This document shows, one piece after another, positions 23,926-34,653 of a stretch of DNA of 64,000 nucleotides. Within the stretch, counting starts at the first letter, position 1, and each line of letters starts with the position of its first letter. The notes below the pieces were generated by a model. The model was given only the letters and a program-made list of their open reading frames with translations. It made no database searches and was not told where the DNA came from. The position numbers and the translations under genes were made by a program. Source of the DNA: Candidatus Methylobacter oryzae (lineage in GTDB: Bacteria; Pseudomonadota; Gammaproteobacteria; Methylococcales; Methylomonadaceae); assembly GCF_003994235.2 (NCBI RefSeq), contig NZ_RYFG02000025.1:85657-149656 (forward strand), read 5' to 3'.

Positions 23926-26271
23926 ATGGATTACAACGACTTTTTCAAACAGGCGACCAAATTTGAAACGACTTACCCCTATCAGGAAACGTTAGGCAGC
24001 CGACCTTGGCCCGATTTCCTGGAGATCCCGACCGGTTTGGGCAAAACGGCGGCGGTCGTGCTGGCTTGGTTATACAAGCGTACCGTTTTGCAGGATTCAA
24101 ACACGCCGCGCCGTCTGGTTTATTGCCTGCCGATGCGGGTATTGGCGGAGCAAACCGAGGCAAATATTCGCTGTTGGCTCGATAATTTAGGCGGCGATAC
24201 GGCGAATATCCCCATACATCTGTTGATGGGCGGTGAGCAAGACCTAAAATCCTGGACCTTGCATCCCGAACAAAACGCCATTCTGATCGGCACCCAGGAC
24301 ATGTTGCTTTCGAGAGCCTTGATGCGCGGTTACGGCATGAGCCGTTATCAATGGCCGGTGCATTTCGCGTTGCTGCATAACGATGCGTTATGGGTATTCG
24401 ACGAAGTGCAGTTGATGGGGGCAGGATTGGGTACATCGGCGCAACTGGAAGCGTTTCGCCGCCAATTTAAAACTCACGGCAACACACGAACGCTATGGGT
24501 TTCCGCAACGCTGAACCGGCAATGGCTCAATACCGTTGATTTTGCCGAACATCTTGTCAATGCCGATACCTTGCAACTTGCCGAGCAGGAAAAACAGTTG
24601 CCCGCCGTGCAAAAACGCTTTCAGGCGATTAAAAGACTGCAACAAGGCAAGGCGGCGTTAAATGCGGAAAGCAAAAAGAACGTTTGTAAAACCTATCTTG
24701 CGGCTTTGGTTGACCAAATCCTTGAAACGCATCAACCTGAAAGCAATACGCTGGTCATCCTTAATAGCGTCGAGCGCGCCCAAGGTTTGATGCAACTGCT
24801 GCAAAAACAAAAAACGGCTATCGAACTGTTATTGGTTCACGCCCGCTTTCGCGCAGCAGAGCGCCGCCAACTCAACTTTGCCATTCAAAATAAGCCGGAG
24901 GGAGCAGGGCGGATTATTGTCGCCACCCAAGCGGTGGAAGCCGGCGTCGATATTTCCTCGCGAATTTTATTTACTGAGCTGGCGCCTTGGGCATCGCTGG
25001 TGCAGCGTTTCGGCCGCTGCAACCGCGCCGGGGAATATGAACAAGGCGCGGATATTTTCTGGCTGGATATTGACGACGACAAATCGGCACTGCCTTACGC
25101 CTATCGGGACATAGAGCAAAGCCGCGACATTTTGCGCAACTTAACTAACGCCGCACCGTCAGGACTGCCGCCGGTCGAATCCGAACAAGCCATCAGCCCT
25201 ATTTTGCGGCGTAAGGATTTTCTGGATTTGTTCAATACCGATGCCGACTTGACCGGTTTCGATAGCGATATTTCGCTGTTTATCCGCGACGAAGGTTTGC
25301 CTCAACTGCGCGTGTTCTGGCGCGATTTTCAAGACAGTAAACCCGAGCAAACCCAGCCCGGCCATACCGAGTTATGCCCGGTTTCCATTAGCCAAATCAA
25401 AGCCTATCTGGGCAAAGACAAACAAAAAGCCTATGTTTGGGACGGTCTCAGCGAAAACTGGAAAGCAGTTAATAAAGATAGCGTTTATCCGGGCATGACC
25501 TTATTGCTGCGCTGCGAAAACGGCGGCTATGACGCCACGCTGGGTTTTATCGCAGATAGCAAAACAGCGGTTGAGCCGCTGTTACCTGTCGATGATGTTG
25601 CAGATAGTTATCAAGGCGATGCGGATAGCCGAAAAACGCGGCCAATTTTATTGGAAGAGCATCTTGTTCATGTTGCCGAAGTCGCACAAAGCTTGATTCA
25701 AAATCTTAAACTGGACAGCGATGAAAATACCGCCGCGATTGGTACGGCTGCTGCGTGGCATGATGTCGGCAAATCCCATCCGGTTTTTCAGGAAACCATG
25801 ATTAAAAATACCGGATTGGATGACAAACAACTCTGGGCAAAATCTTCCTCGCAAGGTTTCCACAGTCGCCGCTATTTCCGCCATGAATTAGCCTCGATGC
25901 TGGCTTGGTTGGCGCAGGGCGAAAAGCTGCCGTCTCACGACCTAATCGCTTACCTGATCGCCGCCCACCACGGCAAAGTCCGCATGAGTTTACGCGCGAT
26001 GCCCGATGAGCCGCCGGCCAAGCAAGGCCGGCGTTTTGCTCGCGGCGTTCATGAAGGCGATTGTTTACCGCCGTTGCAAGTCGGCAGCGTGGTGCTGCCG
26101 GAAACCGCGCTGCAACTGGATGTCATGGAATTAGGCGAAAGTGCAATGGGCGCATCCTGGACAACCCGCACCCAACGCTTATTGGTGGAGCACGGCCCAT
26201 TTCTATTGAGCTGGTATGAAACATTGGTGCGCATCGCCGACTGGCGAGCATCGGATCAAGAACAAAAATAA
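23926..26271 (+). CDS. cas3: Type I-G CRISPR-associated helicase-nuclease Cas3
   Basis: 781 residues in helicase-then-HD order, the arrangement used by I-G (I-U) systems. Walker A is IPTGLGKTA (about 35-45). The DEVQ Walker B box is VFDEVQLMG (about 158). Motif III is LWVSATL, and motif VI is VQRFGRCNRAG. The C-terminal HD nuclease has AAWHDVGKSHPVFQ (about 610) and the later AAHHGKVR histidines. Cas3 is recruited by the target-bound effector complex and degrades DNA. It starts the cas operon; csx17 follows after 13 bp. Confidence 0.96.
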   Translation: MDYNDFFKQATKFETTYPYQETLGSRPWPDFLEIPTGLGKTAAVVLAWLYKRTVLQDSNTPRRLVYCLPMRVLAEQTEANIRCWLDNLGGDTANIPIHLLMGGEQDLKSWTLHPEQNAILIGTQDMLLSRALMRGYGMSRYQWPVHFALLHNDALWVFDEVQLMGAGLGTSAQLEAFRRQFKTHGNTRTLWVSATLNRQWLNTVDFAEHLVNADTLQLAEQEKQLPAVQKRFQAIKRLQQGKAALNAESKKNVCKTYLAALVDQILETHQPESNTLVILNSVERAQGLMQLLQKQKTAIELLLVHARFRAAERRQLNFAIQNKPEGAGRIIVATQAVEAGVDISSRILFTELAPWASLVQRFGRCNRAGEYEQGADIFWLDIDDDKSALPYAYRDIEQSRDILRNLTNAAPSGLPPVESEQAISPILRRKDFLDLFNTDADLTGFDSDISLFIRDEGLPQLRVFWRDFQDSKPEQTQPGHTELCPVSISQIKAYLGKDKQKAYVWDGLSENWKAVNKDSVYPGMTLLLRCENGGYDATLGFIADSKTAVEPLLPVDDVADSYQGDADSRKTRPILLEEHLVHVAEVAQSLIQNLKLDSDENTAAIGTAAAWHDVGKSHPVFQETMIKNTGLDDKQLWAKSSSQGFHSRRYFRHELASMLAWLAQGEKLPSHDLIAYLIAAHHGKVRMSLRAMPDEPPAKQGRRFARGVHEGDCLPPLQVGSVVLPETALQLDVMELGESAMGASWTTRTQRLLVEHGPFLLSWYETLVRIADWRASDQEQK

Positions 26272-26284
26272 CGGACGGTACACG

Positions 26285-28489
26285 ATGACACAAACCATTT
26301 TATTAAAAGGCTGCTCTCCTACGCCGTTGGCTCATTATTTAAAAGCGCTGGGCATTTTGCGTCTGGTTGCGGAACAAAAAGACCCGGATGCCAAAGGCTG
26401 TTGGCGTAACGAAGGCTTTGTTCTGAACAGCAGCTTGGATGAACAGGCGTTGCAGCAATTTTTTCTGGAAGAGTACCGGCCCACGCCGATTATCGCGCCA
26501 TGGAATGGCGGCAGCGGCTTTTATTACCAGGAAAGCAAGTCAAAGGACATCGATCCTGCGACTGGAAAAAAACAGAAAAGCGGCATTCGCAACCAGCCCA
26601 CGGAAGCGACTCGTACCGTTGAAGCTTTACTCAACAGCGAAGCTCCGCGTCTTGCCGAATATCGCCGATTACTTGAACAATCCCGACGCATGCTGGCGCA
26701 ATCCGGCTTCAAGGAATCGCCTAAAAATGAAGACAAAAATACTGTTCTCCAGATGATCAGGAACAGTTTTCCCGATTCGTTTTTAGTTTGGCTGGATGCT
26801 GCATTACTAATAAGCCAGGACAAAACTTTTTTCCCTCCATTGCTGGGAACGGGCGGCAATGACGGCAATCTGGATTTCACCAACAACTTTATGCAGCGGC
26901 AATTGCAATTGTTCGATGCAAAAGACGGCATAGCTAATCAAGCCGCTAGCTCATGGCTATTGTCGGCGTTGTTTGAATTACCGACTTCTCATTTACAAAA
27001 AGATGCAGCTATCGGCCAGTTTTCACCCGGCAATGCCGGCGGCCCTAATGCCACGGCAGGCTTTGAATCCAGTTCACTGATCAATCCTTGGGATTTCGTA
27101 CTGATGCTGGAAGGCGCGTTGTTGTTTGCCGCCAATGCGACCCGGCGTTTCCAGCAGGATAAAGCCGGAGCGTTGAGCTATCCGTTTACAGTGCGCAATT
27201 CCGGTGGCGGTTCGGGTTCGAGCAAACAAACGGATGAAGCCAATGCCCGAGCCGAAATCTGGCTGCCGCTTTGGCATAACCCGGCAACGCTGGCGGAATT
27301 GAAAGCATTGTTTCAGGAAGGTCGTGCCACAATCGGCCGCCGTCCGGCCAAGGACGGCTTGGATTTTGCCCGCGCCGTTGCCGCCTTGGGCGTGGATCGC
27401 GGTATCGGCGAATTTCAACGCTACGGTTTCATGATGCGTTCCGGCAAAGCCTATCTCGCTACGCCGATGGGGCGTATGCAAACCCGCCGCAATCCTGCCG
27501 CCGATTTAATCCAGGAATTGGATAAAGCCCGGTTCTTGGACAATCTACGCAGTTTTGCCCGCAAAGCCGAAGCTCCCGGCCGCATCGTGTCGCTGGTGCA
27601 TCAACTGGAGAACCGTTTATTTGAGCTGACTCGCAGCAGCAACCCCAAAACCGTTCAGGAGATTCTGATCTTGCTCGGTAAATTACAGCGGGCTTTAAGC
27701 CTCAGCGGCAAAGGCCGCGAAGCGATCAGAAGACCAATTCCATGGCTTAGCCCTGCTTGGTCGTTAAATGCAGATGATGGAAGCGCTGAATTCCGTTTGG
27801 CTTGCGCGTTAGCCGGATTATCGGAGAAAGACGGCTTGCCGATGCGCGTCCATTTAGCGCCGATAAAAGCCAAGGAACAGGCATGGGATGAGTATTCCCG
27901 GATTGCGGTGTGGAGTGAAGGTTCTTTTGAAAACAACATGGTAACGCTGTTAAGGACCCGGTTATTGGCGGCTGAACGCCTACAACACCAAGACAAACCT
28001 TTCGGTTTTGGTTTCGGCGCCGACTGTAGCGACATCGCCGCATTTCTTGAATCGGTCACCGACGACCGGCGTATCGGCGATTTAATGCAAGGCTTGGCCT
28101 TAATCAAAAACATTCCTCGAAACTCAGTAGGGCAACATGAACGGAAACCACAATCCGTATTACCGGGTGCTTATGTGGTATTAAAGCCGTTTTTCACGAC
28201 CGATGAAGTCCTGCAAAAAACCGGCTTTTTGCCGCTGGATTGCAAGCTTCCGTTCCGCGCGGAAATCTTGGCCGGGTTGGCCGCGAATCAGAGCGATAAA
28301 GCCGTCAAACTGGCTTGGGACAAACTCAGGCATGCCGGGGTTGCATTGCCCGCATTTCCCAATCAACCACCGTGCGTGTTGGGTATCGATGGACAGAGAT
28401 TATTAGCGGCATTAGTTATCCCAATAGAGTTTGGGCAGCTTGCAACCATACTGAGGAGCATAACGCGGCAACAAAAGCAAAAAGATTGA
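26285..28489 (+). CDS. csx17: Csx17, type I-G large (Cas8-like) subunit
   Basis: 734 residues beginning MTQTILLKGCSPTPLAHYLKALGILRLV, the characteristic start of Csx17. I use ATG 26285; the longer frame would extend back into cas3. Further conserved parts are APWNGGSGFYYQE near residue 80 and PFTVRNSGGGSGSSKQ near 300. It is thought to act as the large subunit for PAM recognition in the I-G effector complex. A 206-bp gap containing a palindromic repeat separates it from csb1, a break in an otherwise compact operon. Confidence 0.93.
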   Translation: MTQTILLKGCSPTPLAHYLKALGILRLVAEQKDPDAKGCWRNEGFVLNSSLDEQALQQFFLEEYRPTPIIAPWNGGSGFYYQESKSKDIDPATGKKQKSGIRNQPTEATRTVEALLNSEAPRLAEYRRLLEQSRRMLAQSGFKESPKNEDKNTVLQMIRNSFPDSFLVWLDAALLISQDKTFFPPLLGTGGNDGNLDFTNNFMQRQLQLFDAKDGIANQAASSWLLSALFELPTSHLQKDAAIGQFSPGNAGGPNATAGFESSSLINPWDFVLMLEGALLFAANATRRFQQDKAGALSYPFTVRNSGGGSGSSKQTDEANARAEIWLPLWHNPATLAELKALFQEGRATIGRRPAKDGLDFARAVAALGVDRGIGEFQRYGFMMRSGKAYLATPMGRMQTRRNPAADLIQELDKARFLDNLRSFARKAEAPGRIVSLVHQLENRLFELTRSSNPKTVQEILILLGKLQRALSLSGKGREAIRRPIPWLSPAWSLNADDGSAEFRLACALAGLSEKDGLPMRVHLAPIKAKEQAWDEYSRIAVWSEGSFENNMVTLLRTRLLAAERLQHQDKPFGFGFGADCSDIAAFLESVTDDRRIGDLMQGLALIKNIPRNSVGQHERKPQSVLPGAYVVLKPFFTTDEVLQKTGFLPLDCKLPFRAEILAGLAANQSDKAVKLAWDKLRHAGVALPAFPNQPPCVLGIDGQRLLAALVIPIEFGQLATILRSITRQQKQKD

Positions 28490-28501
28490 TTTGTCTCGTT
28501 G

Positions 28502-28643
28502 CCTCGTTCCCACGCGCTGCGTGGGAATGCAGTCAAGGCGCGCTGCGCCGCGCGTTGCGGTTAACAAACTGAAATGCCGAGTATATCGAAGTGGGACGCA
28601 GCGCGTCCCATACCGCATTCCCACGCGGCGCGTGGGAACGAGG
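28502..28643. repeat. 142-bp palindromic MITE-like repeat inside the cas operon
   Basis: 29-bp terminal inverted arms (28502-28530 and 28615-28643) match at 28 of 29 positions. Each arm is itself hairpin-forming (TTCCCACGCGCTGCGTGGGAA). The inner part also contains GTGGGACGCAGCGCGTCCCA, another palindrome. No coding capacity. It is placed 12 bp after the csx17 stop and ~50 bp before csb1, so transcripts of the effector genes must read through it. Confidence 0.85.
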
Positions 28644-28683
28644 AAATAAAATTAAAACGACTGATTTATCCACCACCACTTAA

Positions 28684-29694
<1,011 letters not shown>

Positions 29695-29697
29695 ACC

Positions 29698-31218
29698 ATG
29701 CTGACTTTATCGCTAACCTTTCCCGGCGGACGGTATCATGCTACGTCTTGGGGACGGCATGTCAACGAGGCCGATGTCGCTTGGCCGCCCGATCTCTGGC
29801 GTATAAGCAGGGCCTTGATCGCCGCTTGGCACAGAAAGCTGGACAGGCAACGCTTCCCGCGTGAAATGCTGGAAGAGTTACTGGCCGAACTTGCCAAACA
29901 AGCGCCGCATTACCGTTTGCCGGAGGCCGTTCATGCCCATACCCGGCATTACATGCCCAACCGGCAGAAATCCACGTTGATTTTCGATGCTTTTGCCCGC
30001 GTCAGTTCCGATGATGAGTTGATCGTGCATTGGCCGGAGCTGGTTCTGGCGGATGACCAGTTAGTGTTGCTGGACGAATTGTTGAGCGTATTGGGCTATT
30101 TGGGACGGGCCGAATCCTGGATCGAGGCCAAAAGGCTGCTCGAATGGAACGGCGAATTGAATTGCCGTCCGGGAGAAACGGTTATCGACCCCGAGACCGG
30201 CGAAATAAGCAGCGAGCCGGTGCATTTGTACGTTCCTTTGACGCCATCTGAATACACCAATTTTTACCGTCATTTCCATCAAGGACTGGAAGCTCGCCGG
30301 CTACCGAAAAAAGAATTGGCGCAAATCAACGCAACCTTAAAGCAAAACTGGTTGGATGCTTTAAGTCTCGATACCGCCGACCTGCAAGCCGCAGGCTGGA
30401 GCGCGCCGCCGTCGGCTAAAAAACAGCTTTATCAGCGTCCGGTCCAGGCTTTGCGCAGCAGCGTTGCCGGCCGGCCTAAATCACGGCCAATCCTGCCATC
30501 CACTACAGTGCGCTATGCGATTTACGGCAAGCCTTTGATGCGCAACGTCGATGGCATTCGTTTTGCCGAGCATTTGCGCCGAGCAGTAATGGGTAAGGCT
30601 AAGCGCTTGCTGGGCGAAAATGCGCTTCCGCCTTTACTGTCTGGACACGGTTTAAGCCCTGAAAACCGCCATCGACATGCTTTTTATTTACCGGAATCCA
30701 ACCCGCAAGGATTGATCGATCATGCAGTGATCCACATACCGGCCGGCATTGATGCTTCCATGCGGCAAGTGTTGGAGCAGCTGAAAACCGTTAAAAACTT
30801 CGACGGTCAAGAGTGGCAGCTCATTCTGGAGCATATCGGTAAACAAGAAGATTTCATAACTGTAACGCCGCTTTTAAAAACAGCTGCTGTCTGGCAATCG
30901 CTAACACCCTACCTGCATCCTTGGCATTGCAAGAAGAACTTTGACGTTTCGGCGCAAATTCGCCGGGAATGCCGCGAGCGCAATCTGCCGGAACCGATTG
31001 AAATTCAAGCCTTGCCGTTTATCAAACCTTACGGCCGTGAATTACGCCCGATTGACTTTCATCGCTTTAGAAACAAAAAAGGCTTAACGCAACCGGATAC
31101 CCGCGGTTCGTTTTGGCAAATAACTTTTGCCCAGACTGTGGAGGAGGTCCCAGTGGCTTTGGGCTTCGGCTGCCATTTTGGTTTAGGTTTGTTCGAACCG
31201 TGTGACACCGGTGTTTAA
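29698..31218 (+). CDS. csb2: Type I-G Cas5-Cas6 fusion (Csb2, GSU0054 family)
   Basis: 506 residues. The N-terminus LSLTFPGGRYHATSWGRHVNEADVAWPPDLWRISRALIAAW is the Cas5-like RAMP half. The C-terminal half ends with the Gly-rich Cas6-type loop GFGCHFGLGLFEP. In I-G systems this protein both caps the crRNA 5' handle and processes the precursor at the repeat hairpin. The repeats of the adjacent array form a 7-bp hairpin suited to such processing. Confidence 0.93.
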   Translation: MLTLSLTFPGGRYHATSWGRHVNEADVAWPPDLWRISRALIAAWHRKLDRQRFPREMLEELLAELAKQAPHYRLPEAVHAHTRHYMPNRQKSTLIFDAFARVSSDDELIVHWPELVLADDQLVLLDELLSVLGYLGRAESWIEAKRLLEWNGELNCRPGETVIDPETGEISSEPVHLYVPLTPSEYTNFYRHFHQGLEARRLPKKELAQINATLKQNWLDALSLDTADLQAAGWSAPPSAKKQLYQRPVQALRSSVAGRPKSRPILPSTTVRYAIYGKPLMRNVDGIRFAEHLRRAVMGKAKRLLGENALPPLLSGHGLSPENRHRHAFYLPESNPQGLIDHAVIHIPAGIDASMRQVLEQLKTVKNFDGQEWQLILEHIGKQEDFITVTPLLKTAAVWQSLTPYLHPWHCKKNFDVSAQIRRECRERNLPEPIEIQALPFIKPYGRELRPIDFHRFRNKKGLTQPDTRGSFWQITFAQTVEEVPVALGFGCHFGLGLFEPCDTGV

Positions 31219-31236
31219 CAGCATTTAAGGATTTTT

Positions 31237-32376
31237 ATGACTACCGAGCAGCGTTTTGAAATCAACGATCGTATCCTTCATACCGACTACGGCCCCGGCG
31301 TAGTGACCTTTGCCGGCGACGATTACTTAGGCTTGCGCTTCCCAAGCTTGGGCGACATGTTGCAGCGCTATGACGCGACTAAAATAAGCCACTGGACAGC
31401 CGAAGCCGCTTGGCAGGATGAAATAGCCTGCAAAACGGCAGCGGTTGAACAAGCCACTCTTGATTGGCCGCGGTCCACTTTTAAGAATGAAGCGCCTGAC
31501 ACCCCGCATTACATGGGATCGCATTGGCCTCCATTTGTTGATGACGTTACCGACATTGCCAAGGATTTGCCGAATATACTTCAGGCCGCGCAAGTCATGG
31601 AAAGCATCGGCAATCACCGTAAATCGCCCAGGGAACTGCCGCGGGATTGGCCGCAAGGTTTTCATTTGGTTTGGCCGATGCAACGCCGGGGCCTTATTTT
31701 GACTTGCTGTATCGATGCCGCCGAACGGCAAACTCAACTGATGAGTTTTTATCCGTTCAGTTCGGAAGGCGTCCAGCACACGTTGACAATCGACTCCGTA
31801 AGCGTTTGGGAAGGTCAAATCGAAGCGCAGATCACCGCCAGTCTCGGCGAAGCGCAAATCACTTTTTTCGATGCGCATTTTCTGATCAACCGGCTTTGGT
31901 ACGAAGCGGGGCGTCGTTATGAATTTATTCTGAGGGGCATAGCTTATGCCGCCCAACCTGCCCAAGTGATGGAAATTCCTTTCACGGCAAATCCCGATCA
32001 AATTGCTTGGCAACGTTTGCTTGGAAACAACGGCGATGAAGACAATGACTGGGAATTGCCGTCGGCCATTAATTTAAACGGCATGGCCTCGCTGCTGCCC
32101 ATAACGGATTGGGATAAAGACGAGTACAGTTTTCACGGTCCGGTTAAATCGGTAAAACCCATCGACGATTTTTTAGGACAAACCGGCTGGTTAGTGCGGA
32201 TAACTGTTATGCGTTTGTCGGACTATGAAACGGAAGACATCGATCTGGATATTGTGATTACCCGGCGCATTTGGCGGCAGGAACAGAGCCCGGAAGTGGG
32301 CATGGATATTGAAGGGACGCTCTGGTTGCAGGGCTATTTATGGATGCCGCCAAGTCGTCGGGTAGGCGCAGACTGA
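31237..32376 (+). CDS. Unassigned protein within the type I-G cas operon
   Basis: 379 residues; I do not recognise a cas family. The N-terminus (about 10-45) reads DRILHTDYGPGVVTFAGDDYLGLRF, the same pattern as the Tudor/CarD-like RVSHAKFGEGVV end of the UvrD in this window. The middle (about 130-270) looks like a beta-rich domain, with WPMQRRGLILTCCIDA and FLINRLWYEAGRRYEF. The C-terminus (about 285-375) is another beta-rich module (SFHGPVKSVKPIDDFLG...IEGTLWLQGYLW), perhaps an OB-like fold. No catalytic motif is visible. It lies 18 bp after csb2 and 53 bp before cas4-cas1, so it is co-transcribed. A regulatory, adaptation-linked or RNA-polymerase-linked accessory role is possible but speculative. 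Confidence 0.85.
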   Translation: MTTEQRFEINDRILHTDYGPGVVTFAGDDYLGLRFPSLGDMLQRYDATKISHWTAEAAWQDEIACKTAAVEQATLDWPRSTFKNEAPDTPHYMGSHWPPFVDDVTDIAKDLPNILQAAQVMESIGNHRKSPRELPRDWPQGFHLVWPMQRRGLILTCCIDAAERQTQLMSFYPFSSEGVQHTLTIDSVSVWEGQIEAQITASLGEAQITFFDAHFLINRLWYEAGRRYEFILRGIAYAAQPAQVMEIPFTANPDQIAWQRLLGNNGDEDNDWELPSAINLNGMASLLPITDWDKDEYSFHGPVKSVKPIDDFLGQTGWLVRITVMRLSDYETEDIDLDIVITRRIWRQEQSPEVGMDIEGTLWLQGYLWMPPSRRVGAD

Positions 32377-32429
32377 TGGCGGGCATGGCCTTTTTCATTT
32401 CTGTTTAACGATACGGAACGCACGAAAAA

Positions 32430-34148
32430 ATGACCGACAATCAACCCCCCATCCAACTCGAACTGCCGATGCCGTTTCCGGAACTGAGCGGCGATATGCC
32501 GTTGCTGCCGGCGCGGATGATCAACGAATACCAATACTGCCCGCGTCTGGCCTACCTGGAATGGGTGCAGGGCGAATGGGAGGCGTCGGCGGATACGGTC
32601 GAAGGCGATCATGCCCATCGCCGCGTCGATCAGCCGTCCAAAAGCTTTCCGGAAGCCGACGAGCTTGAACAGGAAAAACTTCACGGTCGTTCGATTACCT
32701 TATCGTCGAACCGCTTGGGACTGATTGCCAAACTGGATTTGATCGAAGCGGAAGAGGGTGAAGTCACGCCGGTCGACTATAAACGCGGCAAGCGCCCGCA
32801 TGTGGCGCGCGGGGCTTACGATCCCGAACGCGTGCAATTGTGCGTGCAGGGGCTGGTGTTGCAGGAGCACGGCTATGTTTGCGAAGAAGGCGTATTGTAT
32901 TTCGTGCAAAGCCGCGAGCGGGTGCGGGTGGCGTTCGACGACGAATTGCGCCAACTGACTTTTAACGCAATAGACGGTTTGCGCTTGATCGCGTCCGGCG
33001 GCCATATCCCGCCGCCGTTGCAGGACAGCCCGAAATGCCCCGCTTGTTCGCTGGTCGGCATTTGCCTGCCGGACGAGGTCAATTATCTGCACAATGCCGC
33101 GATCGAGCCCCGGCCGATGGCGGTCATGCGCGACGAAGCGATGCCGGTTTATGTGCAGGCCTATAAAGCCAAAATTGCGAAAAAAGCCGAGGAGCTGGAA
33201 ATCAGCATCGACGACGAAACGGTACAGACCGTGCGCTTGCTGGATACCTCGCAAATCGTGGTCATGGGCAACGTTTACATCACCACGCCGTGTTTGCAGG
33301 ATTTGATGAAGCGCGACATTCCGGTCAGCTGGCACAGCTTCGGCGGTTGGTTTTTCGGCCACACCGTCGGCACCGGCCATAAAAACGTCGAATTGCGCAC
33401 CGCCCAGTACCGCGCCAGTTTCGACGATAAAATCTGCTTGGCGATTGCCCGCAACCTGGTACGCGCGAAAATCCAGAATTGCCGGACGCTGCTGCGCCGC
33501 AATTGGCGGCTGGACGACAAACCGGACGAACTGTTGGACCAGTTGAAAGCCCTGGCAGATAAAACGCAGCGGGCTAAAGATTTGCAACAGTTGTTGGGCG
33601 TCGAAGGTTCGGCTGCGGCCTTATATTTCGGCGCTTTCGACCGGCTGATTAAAAAACCGGACGATAGCCGCCAGATGAGTTTCGACTTTACCACCCGCAA
33701 CCGCAGGCCGCCGACCGATCCTGTCAATGCCTTGCTGTCGTTTGCGTACTCGTTGCTGGTGCGAACCTGGACAGTCAACTTAACGGCGGTTGGCCTGGAT
33801 GCCTATCGCGGCTTTTATCACCAACCGCGTTACGGCCGCCCGGCGTTGGCGCTGGATATAATGGAGCCGTTCCGGCCGATAATCGCCGATTCGGTGGTAT
33901 TGCAAGCGATCAACAACGGCGAAGTGCGGCCCAGCGATTTTATCAGCGCGGCCGGCAGCGTCGCCCTGAACGATGCCGGGCGCAAGCGTTTTATCGCCGC
34001 GTTCGAACGGCGCTTGAGCCAGGAAATCACGCATCCCTTGTTCGGTTACAAGGTTAATTACCGGCGCTTGTTCGAGATACAGGCGCGGCTGTTCGGCCGC
34101 TACCTGCTCGGCGAGTTATCAGAATACCCCAACTTCACGACACGCTAA
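32430..34148 (+). CDS. cas4-cas1: Cas4-Cas1 fusion, spacer acquisition
   Basis: 572 residues. The Cas4 half (about 1-220) has the first Fe-S Cys in [12 protein letters not shown], nuclease residues in IAKLDLIE and [10 protein letters not shown], and the Cys cluster [10 protein letters not shown]. The Cas1 half follows with metal ligands at Glu (~390, [16 protein letters not shown]), His (~463, [10 protein letters not shown]) and Asp/Glu (~475-480, [11 protein letters not shown]). Cas4 selects PAM-containing prespacers and Cas1-Cas2 integrates them. The fusion is characteristic of I-G loci. The stop and the cas2 start share a base (TAATG). Confidence 0.96.
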   Translation: MTDNQPPIQLELPMPFPELSGDMPLLPARMINEYQYCPRLAYLEWVQGEWEASADTVEGDHAHRRVDQPSKSFPEADELEQEKLHGRSITLSSNRLGLIAKLDLIEAEEGEVTPVDYKRGKRPHVARGAYDPERVQLCVQGLVLQEHGYVCEEGVLYFVQSRERVRVAFDDELRQLTFNAIDGLRLIASGGHIPPPLQDSPKCPACSLVGICLPDEVNYLHNAAIEPRPMAVMRDEAMPVYVQAYKAKIAKKAEELEISIDDETVQTVRLLDTSQIVVMGNVYITTPCLQDLMKRDIPVSWHSFGGWFFGHTVGTGHKNVELRTAQYRASFDDKICLAIARNLVRAKIQNCRTLLRRNWRLDDKPDELLDQLKALADKTQRAKDLQQLLGVEGSAAALYFGAFDRLIKKPDDSRQMSFDFTTRNRRPPTDPVNALLSFAYSLLVRTWTVNLTAVGLDAYRGFYHQPRYGRPALALDIMEPFRPIIADSVVLQAINNGEVRPSDFISAAGSVALNDAGRKRFIAAFERRLSQEITHPLFGYKVNYRRLFEIQARLFGRYLLGELSEYPNFTTR

Positions 34149-34444
34149 TGGCTGCTTACGAACATCTTTACATTATTACTTACGACATTCGCGACGCTAA
34201 ACGCTGGCGGCGGGTGTTCCGCTTGATGAAAGGCTACGGCGACTGGCTGCAACTGTCGGTGTTCCAATGCCGCTTAAGCCGTAGGCGCCATGCGGAACTG
34301 ATCGCAATGCTGGACGGCATCATTCATCACAGCGAAGACCATATTTTGATCATGAACATCGGTCCCGCGGAAAACGTCAAGCCGTCGGTGGTGAGCTTGG
34401 GCAAGGAGTTTGAAACCGTGGAACGCCAACCGGTGATCGTCTGA
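34148..34444 (+). CDS. cas2: Cas2
   Basis: 98 residues. Ferredoxin-like fold with the first-strand acidic residue in [35 protein letters not shown]. It forms the integrase core with Cas1 and is translationally coupled to cas4-cas1. It directly precedes the leader and array. Confidence 0.96.
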   Translation: MAAYEHLYIITYDIRDAKRWRRVFRLMKGYGDWLQLSVFQCRLSRRRHAELIAMLDGIIHHSEDHILIMNIGPAENVKPSVVSLGKEFETVERQPVIV

Positions 34445-34653
34445 TGCGGATTGTTCGCCGCCGGTTGACGAGCGCTGTAGTGGCGCGCAAAATGCCCTCA
34501 GCGCTCGCAGGTGAATGGCTCTTTAAAAATCAGCATGTTATGAAAATCGGCTATGCGTCGGGCGGATTTTTATGTACAGTTGCGAGGCGTTGTAGAGCAG
34601 CACTCGCAAACAGTCCGCGCAGGCCGCGTAGATCAAGGCTTCCAGCGCGGGCT
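34445..34653 (+). promoter_or_regulatory. CRISPR leader
   Basis: 209 bp between the cas2 stop and the first repeat. It contains an A/T-rich CTCTTTAAAAATCAGCATGT segment at about 34529-34548, of the sort often seen in leaders. The leader is on this side because the repeat at the far end is the degenerate one. The array is therefore transcribed on +, and new spacers enter near 34654. Confidence 0.7.

Noticed and set aside
31327-32013. 228-codon antisense frame within the unassigned cas-operon gene
   Set aside because: The + frame is longer, has operon context and a coherent protein; the antisense frame has neither.
32700-33587. 295-codon antisense frame within cas4-cas1
   Set aside because: It lies opposite a clear Cas4-Cas1 fusion.
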